From Meghimatium bilineatum (Eukaryota; Mollusca; Gastropoda; Stylommatophora; Philomycidae), in the NCBI GenBank assembly GCA_034231615.1, contig CM067298.1, forward strand, positions 34,912,127 to 34,976,126: DNA of 64,000 nucleotides, written 5' to 3'. How positions within the stretch are numbered: the stretch's first letter is position 1; every line of letters starts with the position of its first letter. The position numbers were made by a program, and so were the translations under genes. The notes under the pieces are model-generated. The model saw only the letters and a program-made list of their open reading frames with translations, ran no database searches and was not told where the DNA came from. Positions 11,601 through 23,989 of the stretch are shown here, in pieces.

Positions 11601-12568
11601 TCCTGTACTTCCTGACGTGGCGATTTGCAGGATGACTGGTACATGGTCACTTCCTCCCAGTTGACTTTCTACTGTTCTTGTAATGTGTCTATCTATGTCA
11701 TCTGTTGCCATGGCAAGGTCTGGTGAGCTAGTTTTTTTCCAGACTCTGGAGTAGAATGTTGGTGTATCATCTGGCTGGTTTATTAGAATTAGTTTATTTT
11801 CCATCATCCAGTCTTCAATCTCTTCACCCCTTTGATCCATATCCTCGTAGCCCCAGCTTGGTGAATGGCCATTGAAGTCACCCACTATTAGGTGACTCGA
11901 TTCCTCTATCTTTAGTTACATTTATAAAGTTTACAAAGTTCCATTTTGGTGGCAGGAGGGCTGTAGCAGTTTGTTAATTGATATTTCTCCACCAGGTAGC
12001 AACAATTTTACTGTTATATGTTCCAGTTATCCTTCTCCGGATCTTTTAACTTCTGCTGCTGGTATTGATGTTTTTACTAATGTCAGTATACCTCTTTTGA
12101 GTCGATCTTGGCGGAAGGACTCATAACCTCGAACAAAGAATCTCTGTGTGTCCTTTAGGTGCGTCTCTTGAATACATATTATGTCAATCTGGTTTTTCCT
12201 CAGGAATTCCTGTAGCTCAGGCTTATTGTTTCGCACTCCTTCCGCATTCCACTGAGCAACTCTGAGGCGTTTGGTTTGGTGTGGTCAGTAGCACTACTCT
12301 GCTTTCCCCTGACCTCCAGGTTAGCAGAGGCACCGGTCGCTTGGGTGGGCCCTTTCGAGGCAAGGGGCCCGGCTCCGCTCCTTCCCGGATTTCGCTGATA
12401 GGAACGACGCCATGATGACAGGGTTGATTGTCGCATGACCACATTTCTGTAAAAGCGTGTGTGCCCTAATTTATCCCAGTATCTGCGCCATCGCTGGCTA
12501 ACACACTCTGTCTTCGGCAGGCTGGGTTGTGATTTTTCTGTCTGGGTTGTCTCCCCTAGCCTTTCCAT
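8605..12568 (-). pseudogene. LINE polyprotein (EN-RT-RNase H), copy 1, broken
   Basis: The likely start is MERLGETTQTEKSQPS at 12568, the first Met shared with the second copy; an in-frame Met also lies further upstream. Endonuclease motifs run from about 12240 to 11400: IDIICIQETHLKD (catalytic Glu), VGDFNGHSPSWGYED, and the terminal SDHVPVILQ. The RT spans about 10990-9880, with APGKDGITNDMI, SSYRPVSLLSCIGKTMERMV, DLRKAFDKVW, QGVPQGGVISPTLFL and the active-site box. That box reads HADV here, where the family form would end DD, so this copy's RT should be inactive. RNase H lies at about 9400-9000 (YTDGSAEGAVRNGGGGIFI, MTDCRS, WIPSHCGIMGNEKVDALS). A C-terminal CPCGSGTQTPEH motif follows at about 8780. 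Frame changes at several points split the open reading. Confidence 0.85.
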
Positions 12569-12905
12569 CTCCCGATGGTGATTGCAAGGCAGCAATTTAA
12601 AAAAAATATAAAACATTCCCCCTTCCCTAGCACGCTCCTGACTTGGAGTTAATAACTCCATGCCAGCAGCTTGAGCTTATAGCGGCTCATACTCGCTTGA
12701 AGCTGCCCGTCACTGGACACATGGGGTATTTCAGTGGGGATATCAGCACCGACTGATATCCCGCCCCGTCCTGGTGGGCAGCAACACCGGTTTGGTCCGC
12801 GGCTGCACAATTGCAGCAAGCACTCCATATATAGACATATATGGAGTGCCCTCCACCATCCGCCACCTGTGGACGCGCCTGGTAGGGGTCGGTAGCCCCC
12901 CCAGG
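12569..12905 (-). promoter_or_regulatory. Structured 5' UTR of the LINE (copy 1)
   Basis: On the - strand it starts CCTGGGGGGGCTACCGACCC and contains three strong hairpins. These are a 13-bp-arm palindrome at 12820-12849, a GGGATATCAG/CTGATATCCC stem, and GGAGTTA/TAACTCC close to the coding start. All three recur in copy 2. The region should hold the internal promoter and possibly a translation or processing element; which of these is inference. Confidence 0.65.
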
Positions 12906-13140
12906 GTCCCTGCTGATTATCATGGTTTAAAAAAAATATTTATATCAAATCCATATTCATTACTTGATTTATTGACTTGATCTATTAGTCTTTGTAGTTC
13001 ATGTTCACTTTCTGCTAAAAGAACAGTGTCATCTGCATATCTCAGGCTGTTTATTATTTTCTCATTGATCTTGAGTCCTGGCATTTCTTCTATATTTTTA
13101 AAGATAATCTCTGTGTAGATATTAAATAGGCTTGGTGATG
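12906..13140 (-). mobile_element. RTE-like LINE C, RT active-site segment
   Basis: On the - strand it reads SPSLFNIYTEIIFKN, then EEMPGLKINEKIINSL and RYADDTVLLAESEHELQRLI, the RT palm with an intact YADD box. It then reaches MIISRD, where the 4.3-kb LINE has inserted. It joins in sense with 8517-8576. The RT part upstream of SPSL is lost beyond 13140. Confidence 0.8.
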
Positions 13141-13560
13141 GTTGGTTGGTTGCTGATCCATGGGCTCATGTCCTTTGACCTAATGCCATCAGATGGCATT
13201 ATATTGCTGGGAAGCCTGTGGATTTTCGGCCCACCCCGGGACAGAGCCAGAGAATAACTATCACACCTCCAGGAAGGTAGGTTTCAATCTATGAACTGCT
13301 CCCAGCCGCTGTAGCCAAGATAGGGTTCACTGTGCTCATTCCCCGCCACCAATTGAATACTGGTTATGCCGAACTTCTCTATTGCTCCAGGCATGCAACC
13401 AAATGTTCAAGTCAAAAGGATTGTCACGTCCTGAGTCACTGTGCCTATATGATGGGCCTCAGCTATAGGAAAAACAGTGATGTCAGTTTCCTCCTCCTAA
13501 GTGCTGCACAGTACATCTCTGGCTCCCTCCCAACCACAGAGGGCATACATATATATTCAG
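13141..13560. repeat. Unclassified repeat with GGTT-rich edge
   Basis: It starts (GGTT)3 followed by GCTGATCCATGGGCTCATG and CCTTTGACC. About 45 bases of this recur at 61607-61660 (GGTTGATTGCTGATCCA...CCATGGGTTCATGACCTTTGACC). The remainder, including 13320-13560, matches nothing else I recognise in the window. Confidence 0.45.
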
Positions 13561-14164
13561 GCAATCATGAAAAACATTTCAACAACAAAACATAAATTGG
13601 TTTGGACCTATGAAATATGTCAGAATCAAATCACTGAAAACAATGATAATCAATAAGAATAAATATAATTTGGGATTTTGAAAAGTGTTGTTAAATAGGG
13701 GCATTTGTTATACATGTTCGCTATAAAGGATTCCACTGTATTAAAAATGTATATAACATTTATTTACTCATTTTTTAATTGATTTTAGGATTTGCTAATT
13801 TGTATTCTGTCACATTAAAAAAAGTCTGTTAAAGATACTTTTCTGTGACAATTGTAATTTGTTTATATCATCTAAACAACTGCTACTTTAACTGCTACAC
13901 ATGAGTTTACCGTATTCCTCTATCTGACTGCTATGGACGAGTTAACTGGTTTTTTTGTTTTCTAACCCCTCATTGTTAAAAACGATTTCATTGTGAAATC
14001 GCCAAGAGCCAATACTCATCAAACATTCCACCCATTAAGTATAGGCTACACTTTTAGTAAAGTTTTTGTTTTTAATTCAGAAAGCTATTTGAACCAATAT
14101 ATGGCATAGGGCCTATATTTTCTGGTGTTAAAAAAAAGCAAATACCTGGGAAACTTTTAGTTTT

Positions 14165-15330
14165 GTAGGACAAGAAGGAGTGCAAATGGATATGCATTGC
14201 CCTTGTGCAATCCCAGGGTTAGCAGATAACCAAGATTCTAAAAGCCTCCTTGTGGTGCACCCTGGAAACAAATTGCCTCAAAGCTCGTGCAAAATAATTT
14301 GGCTAACACTTTATGAATCGTGGTTCGGGCAGCGTATACCACATGGGAATGAGAATTGTGGGCACAAGACAAACAATATCTTTGAAAAGAACCTCTCAGT
14401 CCCCACACTCAAAACACTATCGCAACGCAGTTCAGGATTAAAGACAACAGCTGGCCTAGAGAGCTGGGTTGTCATGTCTTAAAGCTCACTTAGGCAAGAA
14501 CAGTGAGAAAGTCTTATAGAAGTACAATTCGCCTGTTGTGTACATGCAAAGACATCACAGCGCTAGAAAGCAGCATCATGTGCAAGAATAAATTAATGTT
14601 GTAAAAGTAGTGAAAGCATGTTCATGCTTGATAGCAAAGCTTTCAGTTATCTTCCAGCAGCAGGTTGTATGGAAAGGTGAAGGCAGGATACCATACTTAC
14701 CCGGTGCAATGGAAATGTGGGTAAAAGCTCAATCTTGGACACTGATAAAAATGTCTGATTGAAACCTCATCTAAGAGGGCATACCAACCCTAGTTAAACT
14801 TTAATTTTGAGTAATTACCTATATTGGAATAGGCTTACAGTTGAGATAAGGTCAAAGACACAAGGAAAATGGAGTCTAAAATTACTTGACACAATTTCAA
14901 TGATAGCTGAGCACTTTGTATGAGATTGACGTAGTTGACCCAAGTCTAAATCCTTGCTCACCATCTCCTTGGCAACTGACACCTAGGGACAAGTTTTGGT
15001 CTACAAAGACCAAGGGCATAGTGGGTGATAAACATGATGGCATAGAGAAGATACTCATTTTCCTGGCAACAGAAAGGAAGGCTGTCACAGACTGGAAGCT
15101 CATCTGAAATAAATGCATACCAAAAACGGATGAGCTGGGCCATAAGTCACAAATAAAGCAGTTCCATTGTTAAACCAGCAGCAGAACATACTTCACATTT
15201 CCTGGTGTAAATCACACAAACTTTCCTGTTGGTCATCAGGAGTGAACACAGAAGTAGACATGAAAAGGATTCAGCACTGGGGAAAATTCATTTGGGAAAT
15301 AATTCAGCATAGCTGGTATCTGTTCTTGAG
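14165..15330 (+). repeat. Long dispersed repeat D, copy 1
   Basis: Blocks at 14205-14275 (CCCAGGGTTAGCAGAT...) and 14910-15160 (GAGATTGACGTAGTTGACC... to AACGGATGAGCTGGGCC) match 25465-25540 and 26160-26400 in the same order and orientation. The spacing is similar, so a unit of about 1 kb is dispersed as a whole. Frames are full of stops. It may be part of a LINE, but no domain could be assigned. Confidence 0.5.
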
Positions 15331-15956
15331 AACAGTGTAGCAGATAAAGGGTTAATGACTAAAGTATTATTAACAAATAATGGTGCAGTCAAAGTGCATG
15401 CAAATTTCTTTATTTGTAAAATTGCATAATGTTTAACATACTGTACAATTATTTACATATTTGAAGTACTGTACAAAAGAACAGAAATGTAAAAATCTGA
15501 GTAGCAGGAACAGAGGAGCAGATAAAACAACAAAAGTTATGAATACTGTCCTGCTGATAAACATAGAACAAGAAATAACGAAAAAGGAACAGAGAATTGG
15601 CTGTAACCTCCAGTGATTTATTACAGATATAGAGTAGCCATATTTTAAATAATATTTGCAACAATATGATTTTTATACTGGAAACATCAGGCTAGTTTGT
15701 TAAAGCAGAAAACAAAATGATACATAGTGTATAGCTCATAAAATGTAAAACTATAACATTGTCCAATAGAAACTTGTTCAAATGCTGTTTCTTAATTCAT
15801 GCAGGATTTAAAACTGAGGTCATTGTTTATTTCAATAAGACTCACAAAGTCTCTCTAAACCTATTCATAAAAGTAACGGTAGTTGTTTAACTTGGAGCAC
15901 TGATTTGTTACTTTAGTTCACAAGCATGACCCCCTCCAACTGTGACTTTCGTCAGT

Positions 15957-16128
15957 AATAAGACCACTGTACAGAATTAATCAGGACTTCATTTGTTACA
16001 TTAATTATTATTGTCATGATTCCGAGTCAAGGCGATTCCGAGTATATAAATAGAGACCAACAAAAACACGACAATAATAAAAAATATAATGAATGAAGTC
16101 CTAATTAATTCTGTATAGAGCTCTTATA
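15957..16128. mobile_element. Fold-back MITE, about 65-bp inverted arms
   Basis: The left arm (AGAATTAATCAGGACTTCAT, running on to TTATTATTGTC) is mirrored by the right arm (GACAATAATA ... GAAGTCCTAATTAATTCTGT). The roughly 45-bp centre has two GATTCCGAGT decamers and TATATAAATA. No coding potential. The boundary is uncertain by a few bases, and the superfamily cannot be assigned without more copies. Confidence 0.65.
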
Positions 16129-18559
16129 AGTACTGTCAAAGGTACTTGCAATACTTTCTCCAATCTTTAAGCTGGTTACGATTTTCCTAGTGCTTAAAGT
16201 GCTTTAGTGTTTCTTTTTCCTGCATTATGTATTTCACTTTCCAATTACTCCTGTGTTTAAAACTTTCTGATGGTAAAAAAAAATACATTTGAGATGTGAA
16301 ACATCCTAATTTTCAATAATTGTCTCATCCATTTGTACTTGGTACTTGGATTATCCATCCATATTTTTGCTGCAAATCATGTTTCATAATTTCAGATGTA
16401 GCATTTTCTCCAATGTCATAGAAACTATCTGGAATATCAGGTGACAAATACTGTTTTAGAGGATATATTTCTGTCTGATTGTCAATCTCTAAAATTATTT
16501 GGTAACTGATAGTTTTGAATGTTGTGGTATAAAATTTTTAGAAATCTTGATCAGCATGTGGGGATTGTTTTTTCCTTTAGTTGGAACCCCAGGATTATTA
16601 GCAATGCAGCTTGTTTTTCCTATGTGCAACTGAGATTTCTCCAGAACTTTCTTCAAACCAAATATGGCTTCAACTCTCAGTGGTATTCAATGCTTTGATA
16701 AGCCTCTTACTGAGAAGGGGTCTGTATGTGTATATAGAATGTATGTTCCAATTTGTATGAAATCGCAGTATCACCATTGGTCACTTTTGATATCACATTC
16801 CATATAACTACATGTCTTCAGTACAGGTAGGTAGGTAGTTAATGAGTTTGCCTCTCTTTTGGAGAGGCGTGCCCCTTTCAACCAGCGGACAAAGTCCAAT
16901 TAGGTTATATCAGGACACACTACCATAAAATATTAGAGGTAACAAAGACCCCATCAATAACATTACATGTCTTCAGTACAGCCATAGGGTAGAGGATTAA
17001 AACCAAAAAAACTCAGTTTGGTGAGATGACATTTTGAACCAATATTTTATCTTCTAGAATTACTTTTAAAATAGTCTAAACTTTTTCTTGGCTACCTAGG
17101 CATGCAGTTTTGATGTAGACTTCTAATTAATTTATTATAAGATATAAATTAATACTATCACCAATAAATTACAGACACAATTATTAAATAGACTTAATTT
17201 ATGTCAGCAGTTTCCCTGACAGAAGATTTCTAACTACACAAAATATGACCTTACAAAAAAACAGTGAAAACTAAACTTGTGATACTAGCAGCTAGTAAGC
17301 GCAATAGTTTTCTACTAATGTAAGGAATAGACTACAGCTAAATCCAATTATAACAATTTGGTCCAGACTGACAAGATATTTCTGTAAATAACATAATTCA
17401 ATTTGCTATATACAGTAATAACAATAAAGAATAAAAATATTTGGGGGATTTTGAAAAGTGTTAAATAGGGAATTTTGTTAAAAATGTCTGTGCTTTAGAG
17501 GGATTCAACTGAATAATCTAAAAAAAGTTGTTCCATAACAATATCAATTGTAGTTAACTACATATTCTGAATAATATGAATATAACACAATGAACAGAGA
17601 AGAGTTTGAGTATTGTGTAGCTTTTATAAGCATCTTGGGAAATCAATAGAATACATACATCTAATATAGTGAACAGAAATATGCAAGTGTTCCCAATATT
17701 ATTGATAACACATAAACTTATTTCCATTCATAATCACATTTTTCCTGGTGTTACTGCAATCCCTAAACTGCCAGCTTGTTGGGTTACCCTGCCACTCTGG
17801 TGGTTTATCTCTGAGAATAAATGGAACATCTTGTATGGTACAAAACAACAGTCAATATGCCTTCTTCAGCTGTATAACTAGTGAATCAGTAATGTTGAAA
17901 ATTGAAAACTACAAGCTAGTGTAAAATTGTTACTCACTTAGCCATGCTGACTTCCAAGAACCTTGAATCAAAACAACGACATAGCTAGTGATGAAGTCTC
18001 CTTACATAAACACTGGCAGGCAAAGTATTGGTGTGTCAACAAAGCATCCAACATAACTAAAATACAAATTAGTGGTAGTGTGATCTCAATGTATTGGATG
18101 CTAGTACACCAGTTGAATGATACTTGTGACAGTGATATGTAATATAAATGCATCCTAATGGCAACTAGGAACTGTGAAGACACTGCTACATTGAAGGTTT
18201 TTAAAAAGATGTTATTTGTTCATCAGAAACAAATTTGATCTGAAATGTGTCAACACCTAATTAGCAGTCAGTGAAAATTATTACTGATCTGAAGACTGAA
18301 TCAAGTTAGATTTGAGAAGAAATTGTGCACAAAGTAAAGTATACTTGAAAATAAAACATAATTCACATACACAAAAACAGGCATATATTTACTTATCAAC
18401 ATATGCAGAAACTATACAAATAAATATTTTGCCACCACATAAAATGTGATGAAATCTCGAGCTGATAGCACAAAGTGTCAAATCTTGTCATACAGGACTG
18501 AGCTACTATGTGACACTAGATAGCACAACATGTTTCTGTCAACACTGCGTCTACCTATT
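16129..18559. other. AT-rich DNA, nothing recognised
   Basis: No exons or RNA genes are supported. About 16830-16900 is locally less AT-rich (AGGTAGGTAGGTAG followed by a TTTGGAGAGGCGTGCCCC segment) and looks like a repeat fragment, but it has no second copy here. Confidence 0.35.
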
Positions 18560-18829
18560 CTTACAACTCACAGTGTGCCAATGGCTTTGGAGAAAATTAT
18601 AGGATGAAGAAATGCAACCTAAATGCAAACCAAATGGTGCGACATTGCAGACCAATTCCTTGACTGGCAGCTTATCTAGACTGGAGCACCGTTAGGTGGA
18701 CAGATAAAGCACAACTCCTTCATCTTGCTGTTTTCTAAATGTATTGATATTACCTTTCCTTTAGAGTTAACAAGGCAGGAAGAGAGGGGAATCATGCTGA
18801 GTGGGCAACACATTCTCTCTATATTTCAG

Positions 18830-19215
18830 ACACTGCATTGTTTTATGGAGAGATTACCTACATAGAATTCTTGGAGTCAGGACAATATCACTAACACTGA
18901 TGTATTGGAAAGAACAGATAATACCACGGTATTTTCTATGTTCATATTCTAATAGCTGGGACACACTAGGAGGAGGATAGATGACAGCATACCGAAAGAT
19001 CTACTTTATGGAGAGATCTCAGGATAGACTGATACTTCGCTACAAGGATGTATACAAATGCAATATTTATTATACAGACATTGATACAGTCATACAAAAA
19101 GTATGCCATGGATTGTGTTATATGGAGGAAAAAGATCAGAAATCCAATCAGACTGTGTAAGTTATGGACAAATTGGAATCACTATTGGGGCCTTGGCATA
19201 AGTGATATGATTTTC
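18830..19215 (+). mobile_element. LINE 3'-end fragment (jockey-like tail)
   Basis: Shifting + strand frames give NITNTDVLERTD, then PKDLLYGEISG, RYKDVYK and CVIWRKKIRNPIRLCK. These correspond in order to the C-terminal tail after the RT of common animal LINEs (consensus QDKITNTDVL, RMDDGRIPKDLLYGEL, RFKDVCKRDL). It is heavily decayed. Material at 18560-18830 may be its upstream part but is not readable. Confidence 0.6.
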
Positions 19216-19260
19216 TTTGGTTCACCTGGAACATGCTTATATCTAAGGTTTTGTCTCTAA

Positions 19261-20302
19261 CTGATGTTGATCATTTTCATTGAGCTGTATCTGGAGTGCA
19301 GAGATATTAATTTTAACCAGTTTTCCAGGTGGCAAACCTACATCACCCAAAACCGTCTGTTTTATATCCAATGGTACAAACTACATGTGTCTACAAATAA
19401 TGATATTTAAAATATTGAACACACATTGAATATGATGATGTTCTAAAATGTCATTGGTCCTAAGCTGGGTACATTGTGCTCTTTCTTGTAGAATTTGTCA
19501 TATTATCCTAATTTAATTTTATCAGTGCAATGATTAGTTATGAGCCATTCAAAGGCACAGCTTCTCAATATATCACATAAACCTGATTTTATATTTATGC
19601 ATTCCAAATATGCCACAGTTTGGAGAGACTATCATCTGCAGATCAGAGTGGCAGCTAAGGTGCCAGAAGCAGAATCAGAGCCCACAAGCAAAAATAAGAT
19701 CTAACAGTATGGCATTGTTCTTATCATATAAACTGAGGAGTAAAGAAAACTGAATGTGATAAGACGGCCAGCAAAACTTAGATGACACAGGACCTGGTCA
19801 TGGTAACAAGTCTGATGATCTAAATATAACCAATGATGTGAATATACAGAAGAATACTTATCTTAATCAAAGGATTACCAAATGATGAAAGTTTATAGAA
19901 GACAATGTACTTTTGTTCATAGAAAATGTTTGCTACCAAGTAGTACTTACAACACAATAAATATAGTTTAGACATGTACAATTTATTCAGAAACCTGGTA
20001 ACAGGAAAAATATGTACAGGAAATATTATATCACTGCATTATGGTCTGAAATAAGCATCAAACAAGCTATATTACAAGAGTTATTGACAATGGATTTATC
20101 AAGTTTTAAATGGTAGGAGAACGGATTCTGAGAACCTTGGAAGAAAATGTTGTGAACATTTGTTCAAATAGATTAATGAAAGAAGTTGGAATATGTTAAT
20201 TTTAAATAACAGGTACAGAACTATAGATAAGTAACTGGTCTCTTAACAACAGCATATAGTTTTACTTCAGGCGCCAGTGTGCTACTGTTGCATTCAATTT
20301 CA
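19261..20302. other. Mostly unassigned; possible LINE scrap near 19.6 kb
   Basis: The + strand at about 19605-19690 reads ATVWRDYHLQIRVAAKVPEA, which vaguely resembles the end of a LINE endonuclease. I do not consider it firm. The rest shows nothing. Confidence 0.3.
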
Positions 20303-20325
20303 ATATATATATATATATATATATA
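20303..20325. repeat. (TA)n microsatellite
   Basis: An uninterrupted AT dinucleotide run of 23 bases. Confidence 0.95.
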
Positions 20326-20334
20326 AGGTCCATA

Positions 20335-20625
20335 TCTGGACTCATCATCATTTTTTGACATGTTCTTTACAGAACATTGTCCTCACTGCCACTCTGTAAG
20401 TCTTAACCAAAGACTTACAAGCTGCTGTGTAAGCTGCCTAGCTTCTCCCAATATCATGTTCAAAAGGTTTTCGATATAATGTGCACATTGTAATCTTGGT
20501 CTGCCTCTTGATCTTTGCTGGAACTTTTCCCTCCATGATTAATCTTTCTAAACCATTGTGTATTTTTATATGTCCTGAATATGCTATAGCACATTTCACC
20601 AGCTTTGCCCAACTTTAAATTGATG
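20335..20625 (-). mobile_element. LINE 3'-end fragment
   Basis: On the - strand, YSGHIKIHNGLERLIMEGKV, followed by KIKRQTK and later KSLVKTYRVAVRT, match the C-terminal tail of RTE-like LINEs (form FGHIKRHNGLERL..EGKV). It is decayed and 5'-truncated. Confidence 0.65.
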
Positions 20626-21724
20626 TATCTCAGCAAATATATAACGCATATAATTGAAATTCTGTGTGTGAATTTGAAATGTTAGAGACCATAGGAATTA
20701 ATTTTTTTCATTAAAATGCAGCCATTGATTTCAATTTTCATTTATATGCGATATAGATCAAAAGTCTACTTGTCAGCACACATCTCACACACAGAAATTT
20801 TGTTGTACACAGTCAATTATAAGACATCATTTACACATGACTTGTTTATCATACAATCGGCATGATTTGAGCATGAAATTGCAAGATTCTGTACTCTCAA
20901 ACACAAGACAGATGGGTTTAAAGATTGTATCTTGGTGTCATGCTCAAATTCTCAGTCAGAAGTGTCTCAACATAAAGTGTGTAGTAGGAAAAATTAGTCT
21001 GTGAGTAAAGTTAATGACATTAGAGCAGATCACAAATAAGATTTGAAGTACTTATGCAATGAAACTACTCAAAGAAAACTATATCATTCTATTTCAAACC
21101 CAGAAATGAGGACTATTCATGCCTTAGGGATAAGTACACAAACATTGAACCGTTGGATAGCAAAATCTGATAAGTCCAATTCAAGTTTACACATGAAAAT
21201 TTAGGCCATTATTAGTGGATAATTTTGACAGATCTTAGGGCAGATGTCTCCTATTTTCAAAACAAACATGTGAACACTAAAAACCAAAATTGTACTTTAT
21301 AAAACGATCATCATACCATCAATATGCTATCAATGTCAAACATGGACACTTACAACAAAAACCAAAAGAAAACTTGTTACAACAGAAATGGCTTGTCTAT
21401 GTGGAATTCCCTGAGTAGCAATAAGAGGCAGATTCAGAAATTGTATAGTAGACATGCCTATACCTAATCAATGCACAGAATCTGTGTGTCTGAATTGGTA
21501 AAAATTTCTTTTTTTTTTAGACACAATAATTAGTATGCAGACAAAGATCAAAGGATTTCATTCATGCATAAAAACTGGAGATAATGCACAAATATAAAGT
21601 ATAAATTTGTTGGTCTAACGAAAAATAACATCACATGAAAAAAAAGGCATTGGTACATTAATAATCAGATAATTACATTTGTTTGAGGACAAAGCTAGTG
21701 AAGCATGCTATAACTTGCATTTTT
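20626..21724. other. AT-rich DNA, nothing recognised
   Basis: No coding or repeat signal was found. Confidence 0.35.
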
Positions 21725-22135
21725 TAAAATAGTTTTGAGGAGCCAGTTTTCAATGTTCAGGTCTTTATGGATATCTGCACTGCTTCATCTATCTCTTCAC
21801 GATATTTCATGATAACATTTCATTTCAAATGCCAATATTTTTTCCATTGCAAATGTCATTGCCCACGTCTTACGACCATAATTTGCCACTGGAAAAATAT
21901 TACTTCTTAATAATTGTAACTTTGTTGTTGTGTTTGTCCCTTGCCATAGATTTTTAATCTGTGATGTTTTTGTAGGGCCATCGCTAATTTCTTTCTGATC
22001 TCTGCTGAGTAACCTGTATTGTTTTGACGGTTAACCAGAGATACTTAAAGTTGCTGACATTTGCTAGTATACCTAGTCTACTGGAAGGGTATCAACCTTT
22101 TATCTGCAGCAAGACTCAATATTGTAAGAAAGTCA
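21725..22135 (-). mobile_element. LINE fragment, post-RT region
   Basis: The - strand in shifting frames contains VSNFKYL, then TTKLQLLRS-like and FPVANYGRKTWAMTFAMEK, then LAFEMKCY. These are the usual blocks after the YADD box in RTE-like LINEs (FKYLG, ATYGCETWA, AFEMKCYR). It is strongly decayed and lacks the RT core. Confidence 0.6.
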
Positions 22136-23198
22136 TGGCAAAGTCTCCTCCAGAGTAGAAGACTGCTATTTCAATGTATTGCATTAGGCATATTTTTCTT
22201 CTTCTTCTCATTCACAGTTTAACATGTCTACACAGCAAGTAATCAGGTATATTAGAGTAAAACTATCATCTGGGACTTGCAAGAGCTTTGGAAACAATCA
22301 TTTAAAAAAGACTGCTTGGAGAGACACCAATCTGGAGCTGAAAATAAAACTCCACTACCTGACATAGAGAACAAGAGTGATACATTTATATTCCCTAACG
22401 TTACTATCATCCTATGCAATTTACATTAATTATGTGAAATAAAATGTTGATGATGAATCATGCATAACCATGATATAACTTCATACAAAAACTATAAGTA
22501 CAATTATTAAACTGAGTAATCAATGTAACTAGTCACCAACTATTCATCCTGCCTTACAATTAACTCAAACAACTGAGTTATCAAATCTTTGGTTTTAAAT
22601 ATAGATCAATATGATAACACAAAGCACTATTACTGGATATTAACACAGATTGATGTCTCAACACTGACATTCAGGAATTACTTCATATTTTCTGTTAAGC
22701 ACAATATCATGAAGTATAGAAACACAATTAAACTGTACAGTCTGTGAAGTAGTTGATTACATATATCATAATGAGCATCATATGTTTAGTAGTATTTTTT
22801 TATATGACAAACTTATATATACAGTAGTAAGGTTTATGTCATAATATATATTGTGGAGTGAATGGCTCCAAGTATAAACAAATAGCTACCTCTAGAAGAT
22901 GTCATATTTCTAAATATGCCAATCACTCTTACAGTCTCCATCAAAAGCTGCACAAAACTCAATATTTTCATTCCTGTAACACTAGCTTTGACCTACATAA
23001 TGAGAACTATAGAGACCTACTACTTTCTGACTGAATAAAACAACCTAAAACCAATCTTCTGCAAATTTTAATAGACAAAGCAACCAAAATAAATCTTTTA
23101 AAATTGTAATACAAAAGTTGATGTGCTACGTTTAACACTACAGAACTTATTACTTCTCCGTGCTGAACAGGTGGAAAGATTATTTTCTCAAACTGTCA
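22136..23198. other. AT-rich DNA, nothing recognised
   Basis: No exon, RNA gene or repeat end is supported. Confidence 0.35.
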
Positions 23199-23202
23199 TT
23201 AA

Positions 23203-23678
23203 CACGTTGCAGTCGAATTTCCGCTATATAACCCAACCCTGGTGACTAAATTTGACGATCACAAGACATCTATGATACTTCAGAAATATGACTACTGTAG
23301 CAATAGTGTTACTAAAAATAGCTCCCCAGAGATAAGTATGTTGTTCCAAAATGGCGGCTACCATGAAATACAGACTACAGACATTATCAGTTCATGAAGA
23401 AATCTGATTTTTTGAAAGTGAGATTATTATATATAGAAAGTAATGTAAATCTAGGTCTAACAATATAATAAGTAGAATTCCACTCTTGAAATAACTCTGA
23501 GACTTTCAAATTCATTCAGAAAATGCAAACATTCATTACAACACATAGAAAGTTTCAAGGCTCTCTCGCTTGAGTTTGATTTTATACAGATGTTTAAAAA
23601 CATTGATGTTTAAAAAAATTTGCCAACATTCTTGCTAATGGGAGATAAGTACGCTCTGGATTGCTGGTCAGAAAAGTG
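23203..23678. mobile_element. piggyBac-like MITE P, copy 1
   Basis: A 476-bp non-coding element is flanked by TTAA at 23199-23202 and 23679-23682. It ends with short inverted termini (CACGTTGCAGTCGA at left; TGGTCAGAAAAGTG at right). Its interior aligns along its length with 32736-33548 outside that copy's insertion. TTAA duplication is the hallmark of piggyBac-type transposition. No transposase is present, so it needs a partner in trans. Confidence 0.75.
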
Positions 23679-23989
23679 TTAAGCAAACTGATTAATATTT
23701 TGAATAATCTATGAAGGGTAAAAAAACAACTCAGGAGTGAAAGTGAATCAGTTCTATTTGACCTATTGCTAAAGACAAACATGCAATGATTATAAAAGAG
23801 TCTCCCTTATTAACTTCCTCAAGCCATAATTAACTATTGGAGATAACAGGTGGCAGTATAACAAGCAGTTCAACTTGTCATAATTCAATATTAATACGTT
23901 TCATGTAGATGAATGAACAACTGACAGAATGTATTGCCATGACAAGAGACAGAAACTTCAGTTTTTGGTAATTTTAAAATCTTTTCTTT

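Larger units (their letters stand above)
8577..12905 (-). mobile_element. Near-full-length 4.3-kb EN-RT-RNase H LINE, copy 1
   Basis: A 4329-bp non-LTR retrotransposon flanked by the perfect 10-bp duplication gtccctgctg (8567-8576 and 12906-12915). On the - strand it has a GC-rich, hairpin-rich 5' UTR (12905 to about 12569), one long coding region, and a short 3' end of the form GAACGCAGAAGGAG. Domain order is AP-type endonuclease, reverse transcriptase, RNase H and a C-terminal Cys/His segment. RNase H after RT points to the I/Jockey-related group (for example Nimb or Ingi types); the exact clade is not settled. No ORF1 precedes the polyprotein. The close match to the copy at 45115-49846 implies recent activity of the family. 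Confidence 0.9.
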
